From NCBI RefSeq assembly GCF_018777395.1, contig NZ_JAFJYC010000001.1, positions 186,001-250,000 of the forward strand: a stretch of DNA of 64,000 bases, in the 5' to 3' direction. The notes beneath the pieces are model-generated. The model worked only from the letters and a program-made list of their open reading frames with translations. It searched no databases and was not told the origin of the DNA. Positions 1 to 9,395 of this stretch are shown here, piece by piece. A program made the translations under genes and the position numbers. The first letter of the stretch is position 1; every line of letters starts with the position of its first letter. Source of the DNA: Candidatus Sodalis endolongispinus. GTDB lineage: Bacteria > Pseudomonadota > Gammaproteobacteria > Enterobacterales > Enterobacteriaceae.

Positions 1-1
1 G

Positions 2-316
2 GTAGATATTCAAATTTTTGGCCGTACATTACGGGTCAATTGCCCCCCTGAACAACAAGAAGCGTTGAATCAGGCGGCGGAAGATCTTAATCAGCGGTTG
101 CAAGATCTGAAAGTTCGAACTAGAGTCACCAATACGGAACAACTTGTTTTCATCGCCGCCCTGAACGTCTGTCACGAATTGGCGCAGGAAAGGTTGAAAA
201 CCCGGGATTATGCAGCCAACATGGAACAACGTATCCGCCTGCTGCAACAAACGATTGAGCAGGCGCTGGTTGAACAGGGCCGCATAACGGAACGTCCTGG
301 AAACCAGTTCGAATGA
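2..316 (+). CDS. zapA: Cell division protein ZapA (5' end outside window)
   Basis: ZapA is a small cytoplasmic protein that binds and cross-links FtsZ filaments and promotes Z-ring assembly. The window begins a few codons into the gene; 104 codons are visible, against 109 residues in E. coli. The reading frame runs from the first bases ([14 protein letters not shown]) through the conserved LNQRLQDLK segment to the C-terminal coiled coil, with a TGA stop at 314-316. It is open and looks functional. The next feature on the same strand is 6S RNA, the usual enterobacterial zapA-ssrS-fau order. Confidence 0.95.
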   Translation, partial: VDIQIFGRTLRVNCPPEQQEALNQAAEDLNQRLQDLKVRTRVTNTEQLVFIAALNVCHELAQERLKTRDYAANMEQRIRLLQQTIEQALVEQGRITERPGNQFE

Positions 317-365
317 CGACATACGCGCCGCGGGGCCGATACCGAAACCGCGGGCGGAAAACCAA

Positions 366-550
366 ATTTCTCTGAGGTGTTCGCCAGCGGGTCAGTCCCC
401 TGAGCCGATATTTCATATCACAAGAATGTGGCGATTCCTGACCGGTGCGCATGCTCGGCTTGTCCGAGAAGCCTTAAGGTCTCGACGCTGCGTTCACCTT
501 GAACCAAGGGTTCAAGGGTTACAGCCTGCGGCGGCATCTCGGAGATCCCC
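366..550 (+). ncRNA. ssrS: 6S RNA (SsrS)
   Basis: 6S RNA mimics an open promoter and sequesters sigma-70 RNA polymerase in stationary phase. The 185-nt stretch begins ATTTCTCTGAGGTGTTCGCC and ends GGCATCTCGGAGATCCCC, pairing to form the long terminal stem. The internal block CCTTGAACCAAGGGTTCAAG and the central bubble region match E. coli 6S RNA closely. Length and position between zapA and fau are as in other enterics. It appears intact, although the co-transcribed fau is broken. Confidence 0.95.
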
Positions 551-568
551 TTTAAGCACAGTTCCCCT

Positions 569-1156
569 ATGACTTCGTCAATGGAAAAATCACTGCTGCG
601 GCAGTCGTTGCGCAATCATATCCGCTTACGGCGCCGTGCATTGTCGCCGCAGCAGCAAACGGCTGCCGCCCAGCGCGTCGTCAGCCACGTCATGAATCAC
701 CCCCGCATCCACAGCGCCCGCACCCTGGCCGTCTTCCTGTCGTTTGACGGCGAGCTGGATACCCGGCCGCTGATTGACGCGCTGTGGGCCGCCGGCAAGC
801 AGGTGTATCTGCCGGTGCTGCATCCCTTCACCCCCGGCCATTTGCTGTTTATGCGTTATACCGCCGCCACGCCGCTGGTGTTGAACCGGTTACGGATACG
901 GAACCTCAGCTGGACATCACCACCTTACTGCCGCTCGCCGGCCTGGATATACTGTTTACGCCGCTGGTGGCGTTTGATATCCAGGGACAGCGCCTCGGCA
1001 GGGGCGGCGGCTTCTATGACCGCATGCTGCAACACTGGCGGCCAGCAGGTGGCGGAGCCGCTGCCGGTGGAACAGTGTGATATCGGCCTTCCGGAAATTA
1101 TCACCCCCTCCCGCCACTGGCGCTGGCATGACGCCGGGGTGAAAAAAAACGGCTGA
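569..1156 (+). pseudogene. fau: 5-formyltetrahydrofolate cyclo-ligase, frameshifted
   Basis: Fau (YgfA) converts 5-formyl-THF to 5,10-methenyl-THF. The N-terminal part is good (basic RLRRRALSPQQQ, then VFLSFDGELDTRPL and VYLPVLHPF) in the frame starting at 569. Near 900 the frame is lost. The next homologous block, with PLVAFDIQGQRLGRGGGFYDR holding the Gly-rich nucleotide-binding loop, lies in a second frame up to about 1043. The tail (EPLPVEQCDIGLP, then ITPSRHWRW) is back in the first frame, after loss of roughly 13 codons. The two shifts plus the deletion make a functional enzyme unlikely. It sits directly downstream of 6S RNA, as in E. coli. Confidence 0.9.
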
Positions 1157-1167
1157 CGCCGTTTTTG
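1144..1167 (+). terminator. Rho-independent terminator of the zapA-ssrS-fau unit
   Basis: AACGGC-TGAC-GCCGTT hairpin preceded by A residues and followed by five T residues. It overlaps the last codons of the fau pseudogene. Confidence 0.75.
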
Positions 1168-1442
1168 CCCTTTGTTAGCCAAACCGGAATGGCGTTTCCC
1201 AGAACGGGATGGCGCAAAACCCCGCGTTACGCCCGCCGCGAGAGCGCGGTCGAAGAGAGACCATGGAGACATGGCGCCGGGCTAACCTTACCCCCGCCCG
1301 CGAGAGTGGACGCCATTAGATTGGCCGGGCTGACCTTACGTCACTCCCACCGCCATCGATGACCGCCATTGCAGGTGCCGGGTTTTTTTATTATCGCCTG
1401 CAGCGATGATAGCTATCGCGCGCCGAGCATGGCTTTAAGCCA
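1168..1442. other. Intergenic, no gene seen
   Basis: Spacer between the fau terminator and the convergent serA 3' end. Small open frames exist on the plus strand, but none resembles a protein. It contains ATGGCTTAAAGCCAT, a perfect palindrome near 1429-1443, and a T7 run near 1382. No RNA gene was recognised. Confidence 0.6.
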
Positions 1443-2675
1443 TTAGTAAAGCAAGCGGGCGCGAACGGTGCCCGGAATCGCTTTCATCAATTGCAGCGCG
1501 GTGTCTTCCGCCGCGGTTTCTACATCAATGACCACATAACTGATTTCCGGCGTCGTTTGCAGATACTGTGCGGCGATATTGATCCCCTGCTCGGCAAAAA
1601 TCTGGTTAATACGGGTTAACACGCCGGAACGGTTTTCATGGATATGCAACAAACGGCTGACGCGCTCGCCGTGCTCCGGCAGCGACACCTCGGGGAAATT
1701 CACCGCCGACAGGGTAGAACCGTTATCGGAATATTTGACCAGTTTGCCGGCCACTTCAATGCCGATATTTTCCTGGGCTTCCTGAGTAGATCCGCCAATA
1801 TGCGGCGTCAATATAACGTTATCGAATTCACACAGCGGTGAGGTGAATGGATCGCTGTTGGTGGCCGGATCCTGCGGGAAAACGTCTATCGCCGCCCCGG
1901 CCAGATGTTTGCTGGCCATCGCCGCGCACAGCGCAGGAATATCCACAACGGTGCCGCGTGAGGCGTTGATTAATAACGCACCGGGTTTCATTTGGGCGAG
2001 TTCGGTTTTCCCCATCATGTTGCGCGTCGACAGCGTATCCGGCACATGCAGACTTACCACGTCACTCATCGACAGCAATTCGGCCAGCGTGGCGACCTGT
2101 TGCGCATTGCCCAGCGTCAGCTTGCTTTCGATATCGTAGAAAAATACCTGCATCCCGAGGCTTTCCGCCAAAATACTCAGTTGAGTGCCGATGTGGCCAT
2201 AACCCACAATCCAGAGCTTTTTGCCGCGCGCTTCATAGCTGCCATGCGCCTGTTTGTTCCATTGACCGCGATGGGCACGGGCATTGGCTTCCGGGATACC
2301 GCGCATCATGAGCAGCATCTCACCCAACACCATTTCCGCCACGGAGCGCGTGTTGGAGAAAGGGGCATTGAATACCGGAACACCACGCTTCATCGCCGCC
2401 GGCAGATCCACCTGGTTGGTGCCGATGCAAAAACAGCCTACCGCCAACAGTTTCTCCGCCACGGCGAAAACCGCTTCCGTCAGATGGGTGCGGGAACGGA
2501 TGCCGACAAAGTGAGCGTCGCGGATCGCGTTTTTCAGCGTTTCGGTATCCAATGCGCCTTTGTGATACTCAATATTGGTGTAACCGGCGCGCTTCATGTT
2601 CTCCAGCGCCGACGGGTGAACCCCTTCTACCAGCAGAAATTTAATCTTATCTTTTTCCAGCGATACTTTTGCCAT
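1443..2675 (-). CDS. serA: D-3-phosphoglycerate dehydrogenase
   Basis: SerA oxidises 3-phosphoglycerate to 3-phosphohydroxypyruvate with NAD, the first step of serine synthesis, and is feedback-inhibited by serine. The protein has 410 residues, the same as E. coli. The substrate domain is followed by the Rossmann NAD-binding segment with VGYGHIGTQL. The catalytic segments NASRGTVVD and LTPHIGGST follow, and a C-terminal ACT serine-sensing domain (HENRSGVLTRINQIF) ends ARLLY. The start MAKVSLEKDKIKF is chosen because it matches the family; the open frame extends 36 codons further upstream without homology. It lies upstream of rpiA-argP, as in E. coli. Confidence 0.97.
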   Translation of the reverse strand: MAKVSLEKDKIKFLLVEGVHPSALENMKRAGYTNIEYHKGALDTETLKNAIRDAHFVGIRSRTHLTEAVFAVAEKLLAVGCFCIGTNQVDLPAAMKRGVPVFNAPFSNTRSVAEMVLGEMLLMMRGIPEANARAHRGQWNKQAHGSYEARGKKLWIVGYGHIGTQLSILAESLGMQVFFYDIESKLTLGNAQQVATLAELLSMSDVVSLHVPDTLSTRNMMGKTELAQMKPGALLINASRGTVVDIPALCAAMASKHLAGAAIDVFPQDPATNSDPFTSPLCEFDNVILTPHIGGSTQEAQENIGIEVAGKLVKYSDNGSTLSAVNFPEVSLPEHGERVSRLLHIHENRSGVLTRINQIFAEQGINIAAQYLQTTPEISYVVIDVETAAEDTALQLMKAIPGTVRARLLY

Positions 2676-2969
2676 TTCCCGACCCTTTAAGATGCTCACG
2701 ATGCGGCTGCGACGCGCAGCACTCCGACAAAATAACAAAAATTTCCGGGTCGGCAACCGGCATGGGGCCGGTGGCGACAGCATAAGACACAGCCATAAGG
2801 TCAGGTTATGGATTAATCGTCTGGCAGGTTGTCAAACGTAACGATATCCGGTAGGGAAGGACGAAAAGTGTGAAATTAATCACTAAATTCAGGGTGGGAA
2901 AATAAAACATATTATCGGATTTTTATTGACTTCGGCGGCGGCAGAGTTAACCGCGCGCCGACGGTCGGT

Positions 2970-3626
2970 TTAGCCAATGATTTTGACGCCCTGCTCGCTG
3001 CCGATAAGCACCACATCGGCGCCGCGACGCGCGAACAGGCCAACGGTGACGACGCCTGGGATGTTGTTGATTTGCTCCTCAAGCGCCACCGCATCCATAA
3101 TGGCCAGATTGTGGACATCCAGGATGATATTGCCGTTGTCGGTCACCACGCCCTGGCGATAGACCGGCGCACCGCCAAGGCGAACCAGTTCGCGAGCCAC
3201 CCAGGCGCGAGCCATAGGGATCACCTCCACCGGAAGCGGAAAGGTGCCAAGCACGTCCACCAGCTTGCTGGCATCGGCGATACAGATAAACTTACGCGCC
3301 ACGGCGGCGATGATTTTTTCGCGGGTCAGCGCAGCTCCCCCGCCTTTGATCATTTGCATGCTGCCGTTAATCTCATCGGCGCCATCGACGTAAATATCCA
3401 GAGAATCCACCTCATTCAGGTCGAATAACGTGATGCCCAGGCTTTGCAATTTGGCAGCCGATGCCTCGGAGCTGGATACCGCTCCGTCGATTTGGTGCCT
3501 GACGGAGGACAGCGCGTCGATAAAATGCGCCGCGGTAGAGCCGGTCCCCACGCCTACAATCGTGCCGGGCCGGACATATTTCAACGCGGCCCAGCCGACC
3601 GCTTTTTTCAGTTCATCCTGCGTCAT
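2970..3626 (-). CDS. rpiA: Ribose-5-phosphate isomerase A
   Basis: RpiA interconverts ribose 5-phosphate and ribulose 5-phosphate in the non-oxidative pentose phosphate pathway. The protein has 218 residues (E. coli 219). Visible signatures are the phosphate loop [10 protein letters not shown], the catalytic DGADEI and the lysine/glycine loop [11 protein letters not shown]. The start [15 protein letters not shown] fits the family; 40 further upstream codons are open but unrelated. It is divergent from argP, with 184 bp between the starts. The gene appears intact. Confidence 0.97.
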   Translation of the reverse strand: MTQDELKKAVGWAALKYVRPGTIVGVGTGSTAAHFIDALSSVRHQIDGAVSSSEASAAKLQSLGITLFDLNEVDSLDIYVDGADEINGSMQMIKGGGAALTREKIIAAVARKFICIADASKLVDVLGTFPLPVEVIPMARAWVARELVRLGGAPVYRQGVVTDNGNIILDVHNLAIMDAVALEEQINNIPGVVTVGLFARRGADVVLIGSEQGVKIIG

Positions 3627-3810
3627 GGTCTCTTTTTGCCCGTGTGCAATTCTGTGTGGCCGCCAGTATAAATCAATCTTCGCGGCAATGGCGTGAAGAT
3701 TACCACAACCTCGTCCGCGCGAGGCCGTAAGTCGAGCGCGAGACATTGCGCACGCAATCGTGTAAAACTATGGCATAGTGCAGGTATATCATGCTGACAG
3801 GGGAAGATGA

Positions 3811-4692
3811 ATGAAACGCCCGGATTATCGGACGCTCCAGGCGCTTGACGCCGTAATACGCGAGCGCGGTTTTGAACGTGCCGGGCAGAAATTGTGTATT
3901 ACCCAGTCGGCCGTGTCGCAGCGCATTAAACAGCTGGAAAACTTGTTTGGCCAGCCGCTGCTGGTACGCAGCATTCCTCCCCGCCCTACCAGCAGGGGCA
4001 GAAATTACTGGCGTTGCTGCATCAGGTGGAATTGCTGGAAGAAGAGTGGCTGGGCAGCGATACCCCCCTTGCTGCTGTCGCTGGCGGTTAACGCCGACAG
4101 TCTTGCGACCTGGCTGCTGCCGGCGCTCAAACCGGTGCTGAGCGATTCGCCGATTCGATTAAATCTACAGGTGGAAGACGAAACCCGCACCCAGGAACGC
4201 CTGCGTCGCGGCGAAGTGGTGGGTGCGGTCAGTATTCAACCCCAGCCGCTCCCGAGCTGCCTGGTGGACCGACTGGGCGCGCTCGATTACTTGTTCGTCG
4301 CGTCGCCGTCGTTCGCGGCCCGTTACTTCCCCAATGGCGTCACCCGCAGCGCCTTACTCAAAGCGCCCGCTGTGGCGTTTGATCATCTCGACGATATGCA
4401 CCAGTCCTTCCTGCAGCAGAACTTTGATCTCTCGCCCGGCAGCGTACCGTGCCATATCGTTAACTCCTCGGAGGTCTTTGTGCAGCTGGCGCGACAGGGC
4501 ACCACCTGCTGTATGATCCCGCATTTGCAGATTGAACGCGAGCTGGAGCAGCGCGAGCTTATCGATTTGACGCCGGGGTTGTATCAGCGCCGCATGCTGT
4601 ACTGGCACCGTTTTGCGCCGGAAAGCCGTATGATGCGTAAAGTGACGGATGCCTTGCTGAACCACGGTCATCAGGTCCTGCGTCAGGACTGA
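3811..4692 (+). CDS. argP: LysR regulator ArgP with two compensating frameshifts
   Basis: ArgP (IciA) is a LysR-type activator of argO and other lysine/arginine-responsive genes. Residues 1-60 hold an intact winged HTH ([21 protein letters not shown]), and from residue 85 the effector domain is near-identical to E. coli through the terminal VLRQD. Residues 61-84 are nonsense. A one-base deletion at about 3990/3991 and a one-base gain in the C6 run at 4063-4068 shift this stretch; the other frame restores [20 protein letters not shown]. The lost stretch is the amphipathic linker helix used for LysR dimerisation. The product is nearly full length (293 against 297 residues) but may not dimerise, so this may be a disguised pseudogene. 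Confidence 0.85.
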   Translation: MKRPDYRTLQALDAVIRERGFERAGQKLCITQSAVSQRIKQLENLFGQPLLVRSIPPRPTSRGRNYWRCCIRWNCWKKSGWAAIPPLLLSLAVNADSLATWLLPALKPVLSDSPIRLNLQVEDETRTQERLRRGEVVGAVSIQPQPLPSCLVDRLGALDYLFVASPSFAARYFPNGVTRSALLKAPAVAFDHLDDMHQSFLQQNFDLSPGSVPCHIVNSSEVFVQLARQGTTCCMIPHLQIERELEQRELIDLTPGLYQRRMLYWHRFAPESRMMRKVTDALLNHGHQVLRQD

Positions 4693-4987
4693 TAAACGCG
4701 TGCACCGCGTACAGACCGCCGACGGCCCTGGCACGATGTCCCCTACCGCGCCCGGCTTCGGACGCTGACCTGGACCGTGCAGCGTGGTGACTTCGCCGTG
4801 CGCACGCCGCTTGCGGCGGCACGATAAAGGCTCCCCTGCCGTGCCCACGCCTGCCGGGCCAGCGCGGTTAGCTTTCTCCACCATATTGCACTGCTGGCCG
4901 GCGCAGTTAACCTCTTTCCACCGTGTTCAACCGCAACCGGGACGGCGAGATGAGCAACCACGCTCCGCCGCCACAGATGCGGTCAGA

Positions 4988-5707
4988 TTAGGGCTGCGGC
5001 TTCATTTCAAACACGACGTCCACTTGATCGTCGAAGTGAATCGATTGTTGGGCATAGGTTTGATCGGCATCAGCCTGGGCGGAGGCGCTGGTAGCTTTGA
5101 ACATCCGCACCGCCGGCATCGGCTGGTAATTGGCGACATGATAACGGATGCTGTATACCGGCCCCAGCGAAGCGTGGAAGCCTTCCGCCAGCGCCTGCGC
5201 CGTAGCGTCATTAATCGCCTTCTGGCGGGCCTGAGCGCGATATTGCTCAGGGTTGGCTACGTCCAGATCCACCGAGCGGATTTCATTCAAGCCCGCCTTC
5301 AGCGCGCCGTCCGGCAATTCGTTGAGCTTATCCAGCTGATGCAGGGTCACCTGCACCTGGCGCACAGCTTTATAGCCTTTCAGCACAGACTCGCCGGTTT
5401 TGAGATAATCGTATTCCGGCTGAGTACGTAAATTGGCGGCATTGATATCTTTGCTGGCGATGCCGTTCTTCTTGAGGAAATCTAAATATTGCGCAACGCG
5501 GTCATCGGCCTGCTTTTTGGCATCCGCCGCATCTTTGGACGAAATGGACACCTCGATGGACAGCGTGGCAATATCCGGCGTCGCATCGACCGAGGATGTC
5601 CCCGAGGTGACGACATGCGGTCCCTGCGGCAATTCAACCGCCAAAGCCGGCATGATATGGGCTACCAGTCCTACGATGGCGGTTAACACCAGTGCTTTTA
5701 CCTTCAC
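4988..5707 (-). CDS. yggE: SIMPL-domain periplasmic protein YggE
   Basis: YggE is a periplasmic/secreted SIMPL (DUF541) protein linked in E. coli to lower oxidative stress; its biochemical role is not established. The protein has 239 residues. It starts with a Sec signal peptide (MKVKALVLTAIVGLVAHIMPALA, cut near residue 23). The SIMPL fold follows, with TPDIATLSIEVS, LRTQPEYDY and GYKAVRQVQVTL. It lies between argP and argO in the usual order and is complete. Confidence 0.92.
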   Translation of the reverse strand: MKVKALVLTAIVGLVAHIMPALAVELPQGPHVVTSGTSSVDATPDIATLSIEVSISSKDAADAKKQADDRVAQYLDFLKKNGIASKDINAANLRTQPEYDYLKTGESVLKGYKAVRQVQVTLHQLDKLNELPDGALKAGLNEIRSVDLDVANPEQYRAQARQKAINDATAQALAEGFHASLGPVYSIRYHVANYQPMPAVRMFKATSASAQADADQTYAQQSIHFDDQVDVVFEMKPQP

Positions 5708-5897
5708 GCTTCCTCCCGGGGAATATGACTCGCTGAATGTGTAAAGTAACCCAGTATATCATCCCCCTTTTCCCCCGTGGGACAACGTTATTTGCAGTTT
5801 TTTACCGTTACGTTTATATCGGTTGCCAGCCTATCCTGTTGCCGATGATTAAAACTATAGGATAAGTTCTGAATAGCGCCGATGCGGCACGAATTGC

Positions 5898-6539
5898 TTA
5901 AAAAGCAATCAGCAGCCTGAACATCCGCCAACCCTGATGGAGAAGTTGCAGCACCACGCACCACATGACGATGCCCACCAGCCACTGAATGGCGCGCTGC
6001 ACCCGGGGTTGTATAAGCCAAGGCGCCAACCGTACCGCGATAAGCGCCAACCCGTAAAACCAGACCAGTGAAGCGCTAATGGTGCCGCCGGCAAACCAGC
6101 CGCGATCTGCAGGCGCCAATTGGCCGGCGACGCTGCCGAGTATCACCACCGTATCCAGATAGACATGAGGATTGAGCCAGGTGACCGCGAGAATGGTTAA
6201 TAGCACCCTACGTCGGCTACTGCCGGCGGTCGTCCGCGTATCGCCCTGCGTCACCGCGCCGCGCCAGCCATTGCGCAAGGCACAAAAACCATAGCCGCCG
6301 AGGAACAAAACGCCGGCCAGCGTGACTGCCAGCAACAGCCACGGCGAGCTGCCGACCAGCGCTGCACCGCCGAACACCCCCGCGCAGATAAGCAACAGAT
6401 CGCTGATGAAACACAGCGTCGCGGCCAGCAAAAAATATTGCCGCCGTATCCCCTGATTCATTACCATCACGTTCTGCGGCCCGATAGGCACAATCAAGGC
6501 CATGCCGAGAAAAAATCCTTGTATGAACAAACGACACAT
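5898..6539 (-). CDS. argO: Arginine exporter ArgO (LysE family)
   Basis: ArgO exports arginine across the inner membrane. The 213-residue protein has about six hydrophobic segments and the LysE-family signatures GPQNVMVMNQGIRRQY near the N-terminus and AVTWLNPHVYLDT in the middle. E. coli ArgO has 211 residues. Transcription in E. coli depends on ArgP bound with arginine; argP in this window has a scrambled dimerisation helix, so activation may be lost even though the exporter frame is intact. Confidence 0.94.
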   Translation of the reverse strand: MCRLFIQGFFLGMALIVPIGPQNVMVMNQGIRRQYFLLAATLCFISDLLLICAGVFGGAALVGSSPWLLLAVTLAGVLFLGGYGFCALRNGWRGAVTQGDTRTTAGSSRRRVLLTILAVTWLNPHVYLDTVVILGSVAGQLAPADRGWFAGGTISASLVWFYGLALIAVRLAPWLIQPRVQRAIQWLVGIVMWCVVLQLLHQGWRMFRLLIAF

Positions 6540-6878
6540 ATGCCGCCCTGCTGGTTGCCTCTTGAGGCGGGCAGTTTACCGGCCGTCCGACGACGGTTGA
6601 AATGGAATGATCTTATCCCCGATAAGCGGCGTTAATGTGTGCCCGCGCTGGCGCAGCGCGCCTGTAAAAGCGCGCCGACGGTGCGGGGGTGCCGCGATGC
6701 GACCCAGGCCGCTCAGGAAAACGGGTCATGCGCCTTGCGCAGCGCCCACAGGCTGACCGGACGCGGAATATCAGGGATGGGAAATACAGCGCCGCCGGGC
6801 ATTTACCGTTGCCCGGCGACGACATGCGGCCCGGCCCAAAACCTGTTTCGGTTGCGCGCAACAGGTTTTGGCGCTGCC
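6540..6878. other. Intergenic argO-mscS
   Basis: 339 bp with no recognisable gene. It contains the mscS terminator hairpin at its right end and presumably the argO promoter near the left end; no consensus ArgP site was assigned. Confidence 0.55.
6838..6870 (-). terminator. Terminator hairpin downstream of mscS
   Basis: Perfect 10-bp inverted repeat AAAACCTGTT / AACAGGTTTT around a 12-nt loop that itself contains GTTGCGCGCAAC. A/T at both ends suggests it can work in both directions. It lies just after the mscS stop. Confidence 0.75.
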
Positions 6879-7850
6879 TTACGCGACCGGCTTGCCGGTA
6901 TCGGCGTCCGGCTGCGATTGCACCTGCTGGCTCTCTTCCTCGGCACGGGCGGCGTTCGATGAGGTCGCAGCGTTGGCCGTTTGCTGCTCCTGCTCAGACC
7001 GCGCTTTCGGCGTGCGATAGAGATGCACATCCATTTGCGGATAGGGAATACCGATCTGATGCTCATCCAACGCAACCTTGGCTTTTTCCAGCAGGTCGAA
7101 AGTGGCGTTTTGCTGATCGCTGCGCGGAACCCAGGCTCGCACCATGAAATCCATCGAGGACGGGCCAAGCGCATTTAATCGCACGGTCAGGCCCATATCC
7201 TGAATCACGCGGCTATCGGCGACCAGAATATCGGTAATCAGCTTCTTCACGACATCGATATCGGCCTCATAGCTGACGCTGATGATGGTATCGATCAACC
7301 GGTTCGGCTCTTGGGAGAAGTTGGTAATATTGCCGGAAAGGATTTTGCTATTGGGCACCACCACAATCTTGCCGTCATAGGTTTTCAGCGTGGTGGAGAA
7401 GATCTGCACCACCAACACCGTACCCGAAGTGCCCGAAAAATCCACATAGTCGCCGGCGTGGAAATGGCGGAAGGTCACCAGCAGCACCCCTGCCGCAAAG
7501 TTGGACAAGGACCCTTGCAGGGCAAGACCGATAGCCAAACCGGCGGCACCGATAACGGCGATGACCGAGGCGGTCTGTACACCTATCCGGTTCATGGCGG
7601 CGATAAGGGTGAAAATCACGATGCCGTAGCGCAAAATCGCCGAGACGAAATCGGCGACCGTAGCGTCGATGTGACGCGCCTTCATCATTCGGTTCAGTGT
7701 GCGGGCGACGATCCGGGAGATAAGCAAACCGATAAACAGGATGATGATCGCGGCGACGATATTGACCGCATAATGGATCAGTAACTCTTGATTATTAACC
7801 AGCCAGTTGCCGGCATGATTGATTTTATCAACAACGTCTATATCTTCCAT
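6879..7850 (-). CDS. mscS: Small-conductance mechanosensitive channel MscS
   Basis: MscS is a heptameric inner-membrane channel that opens under membrane tension to release solutes on osmotic downshock. The 323-residue protein starts [17 protein letters not shown]. It has three N-terminal transmembrane segments; the pore-lining TM3 [20 protein letters not shown] is well conserved. The beta domain and alpha/beta C-terminal domain ([10 protein letters not shown]) follow. It is about 37 residues longer than E. coli MscS (286) because of a low-complexity polar tail ending DTGKPVA. Upstream of fbaA, as in E. coli. Intact, and probably the main remaining MscS-type channel, since the larger homologue near 49 kb is interrupted. 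Confidence 0.95.
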   Translation of the reverse strand: MEDIDVVDKINHAGNWLVNNQELLIHYAVNIVAAIIILFIGLLISRIVARTLNRMMKARHIDATVADFVSAILRYGIVIFTLIAAMNRIGVQTASVIAVIGAAGLAIGLALQGSLSNFAAGVLLVTFRHFHAGDYVDFSGTSGTVLVVQIFSTTLKTYDGKIVVVPNSKILSGNITNFSQEPNRLIDTIISVSYEADIDVVKKLITDILVADSRVIQDMGLTVRLNALGPSSMDFMVRAWVPRSDQQNATFDLLEKAKVALDEHQIGIPYPQMDVHLYRTPKARSEQEQQTANAATSSNAARAEEESQQVQSQPDADTGKPVA

Positions 7851-8205
7851 TTAGGTTTCCCGCTCTGGTGTATTTCAAAGGTCCCTCGGCCTGGCGCCGA
7901 TGACAAGATAGTATTAAGCCTATACCGCAACACCCCATCGTGCCAATAGCATTGGCAAAACGGGTGGAAAAACGCCCGATGTTTCATGGGGTTAATAAAG
8001 CCTGCGGCCCTTGTCATCTCTGAGCGTTGCCGCCACGATAGGGCGTGTGCTCCCGGGCCCCAGGACACAAAAAAACCGCGCCATCCAGAGGAGAGAAGAC
8101 TTTCCGGTGGATAGCACGGCGATTAACGTCCGACCCGCATCAGGGCGGGAGGGAGCACATGGACCCACACCGCGCTGCACGCGCGGTGTGGGCGCCACTC
8201 AGTGA
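7851..8205. other. Intergenic fbaA-mscS with a strong hairpin
   Basis: 355 bp without a gene. At 8164-8192 there is a perfect 11-bp inverted repeat (CCCACACCGCG / CGCGGTGTGGG, 7-nt loop) just after the fbaA stop. It lacks a T tract, so it is better read as a 3' stabilising or Rho-assisted structure than as a classical terminator. The mscS promoter must lie near 7851-7950. Confidence 0.6.
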
Positions 8206-9282
8206 CTACAGTACGTCGATAGCGTTCAGTTCTTTAAAGGCCAGCTCCAGGCGCGTCGCCATGGAGGCTTGACCGGCGCGGATCCACACGCGCGGATCGT
8301 AGAACTTCTTGTTGGGTTTATCGGCGCCTTCCGGGTTGCCCAGCTGTGCCTGCAGGTAACCTTCGTTCTTCTGGTAATACTTCAGAATCCCTTCCCAGGT
8401 AGCCCACTGAGTATCGGTATCGATATTCATTTTCACCACGCCGTAGCTGACGGCTTCCTTGATTTCTTCCGGTGTAGAACCTGAACCGCCGTGGAAGACC
8501 AGATTCAGGGATTTGGCCGGCAAACCGAATTTTTCCGACACGTATTTCTGCGAATTATCCAGAATTTTTGGCGTCAGATGCACGTTACCCGGCTTGTAAA
8601 CGCCATGAACGTTGCCGAACGCGGCCGCAATGGTGAAACGCGGGCTGATGGCATGCAGTTTTTCATAGGCATAGGCGACATCTTCCGGCTGGGTGTACAG
8701 CGCGGAATTATCCAGATGGCTGTTGTCCACGCCGTCTTCTTCGCAGCCGGTGCAACCCAGCTCGATTTCCAGCGTCATATCCAGCTTGGCCATGCGCGTC
8801 AGATATTTGGCGCTGATTTCGATGTTCTCTTCCAGCGACTCTTCGGACAAATCGATCATATGGGATGAGAACAGCGTTTTGCCGGTGGCGGCATAGTGTT
8901 TCTCGCCGGCGTCCAGCAGCCCGTCAAGCCACGGCAGCAGCTTCTTGGCGCAATGGTCGGTATGCAGAATAACGGGGATGCCGTAATACTCGGCCATATG
9001 GTGCACATGCAGCGCGCCGGACACCGCGCCCAGGACGGCCGCGGTCTGGCCTTCGGCTTTCAGGCCTTTGCCCGCGATAAAGGCGGCACCGCCGTTGGAA
9101 AACTGCACGATAATCGGCGCGCGCACTTTGGCGGCCGCTTCCAGCGCGGCGTTAATGGAATCGGTGCCTACGCAATTGACGGCGGGCAGAGCAAAGTTGT
9201 TTTCTTTCGCGACAGCGAACACTTTCTGAACGTCATCACCGGTGATGACACCTGGTTTAACAAAATCGAAAATCTTAGACAT
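8206..9282 (-). CDS. fbaA: Class II fructose-bisphosphate aldolase
   Basis: FbaA cleaves fructose 1,6-bisphosphate to dihydroxyacetone phosphate and glyceraldehyde 3-phosphate. The 358-residue product (E. coli 359) is a zinc-dependent class II enzyme. The metal ligands lie in HTDHCAKKLLPW and in the HGGSGST loop, and the catalytic-loop region GCTGCEEDGVD is present. The usual GCTGGEED reads GCTGCEED here, a Gly to Cys change. The start MSKIFDFVKPGV matches the family; nine upstream codons are open but not homologous. It is 113 bp downstream of pgk in the usual pgk-fbaA operon. Confidence 0.97.
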   Translation of the reverse strand: MSKIFDFVKPGVITGDDVQKVFAVAKENNFALPAVNCVGTDSINAALEAAAKVRAPIIVQFSNGGAAFIAGKGLKAEGQTAAVLGAVSGALHVHHMAEYYGIPVILHTDHCAKKLLPWLDGLLDAGEKHYAATGKTLFSSHMIDLSEESLEENIEISAKYLTRMAKLDMTLEIELGCTGCEEDGVDNSHLDNSALYTQPEDVAYAYEKLHAISPRFTIAAAFGNVHGVYKPGNVHLTPKILDNSQKYVSEKFGLPAKSLNLVFHGGSGSTPEEIKEAVSYGVVKMNIDTDTQWATWEGILKYYQKNEGYLQAQLGNPEGADKPNKKFYDPRVWIRAGQASMATRLELAFKELNAIDVL

Positions 9283-9395
9283 ATTACTTTGTCCTGTTTT
9301 GTAGACCATTAAAGGGGGTGAGTTCTCGCCGCGGCCAGAGCCTGTATACCAGCCGCGGCGACGGCGAACGCCGGTGGCGTCCGCCCGCTCAATAC

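Noticed and set aside
150..452. Open frames opposite zapA and 6S RNA
   Set aside because: They overlap a clearly conserved protein gene and a conserved RNA and have no protein-like features.
1382..1420. Terminator for serA
   Set aside because: A TGCAGG/CCTGCA repeat is present, but its T run lies on the wrong side for minus-strand termination.
4784..5431. Long plus-strand open frame across yggE
   Set aside because: It is antisense to the complete, conserved yggE with a signal peptide; an artefact of GC-rich codon use.
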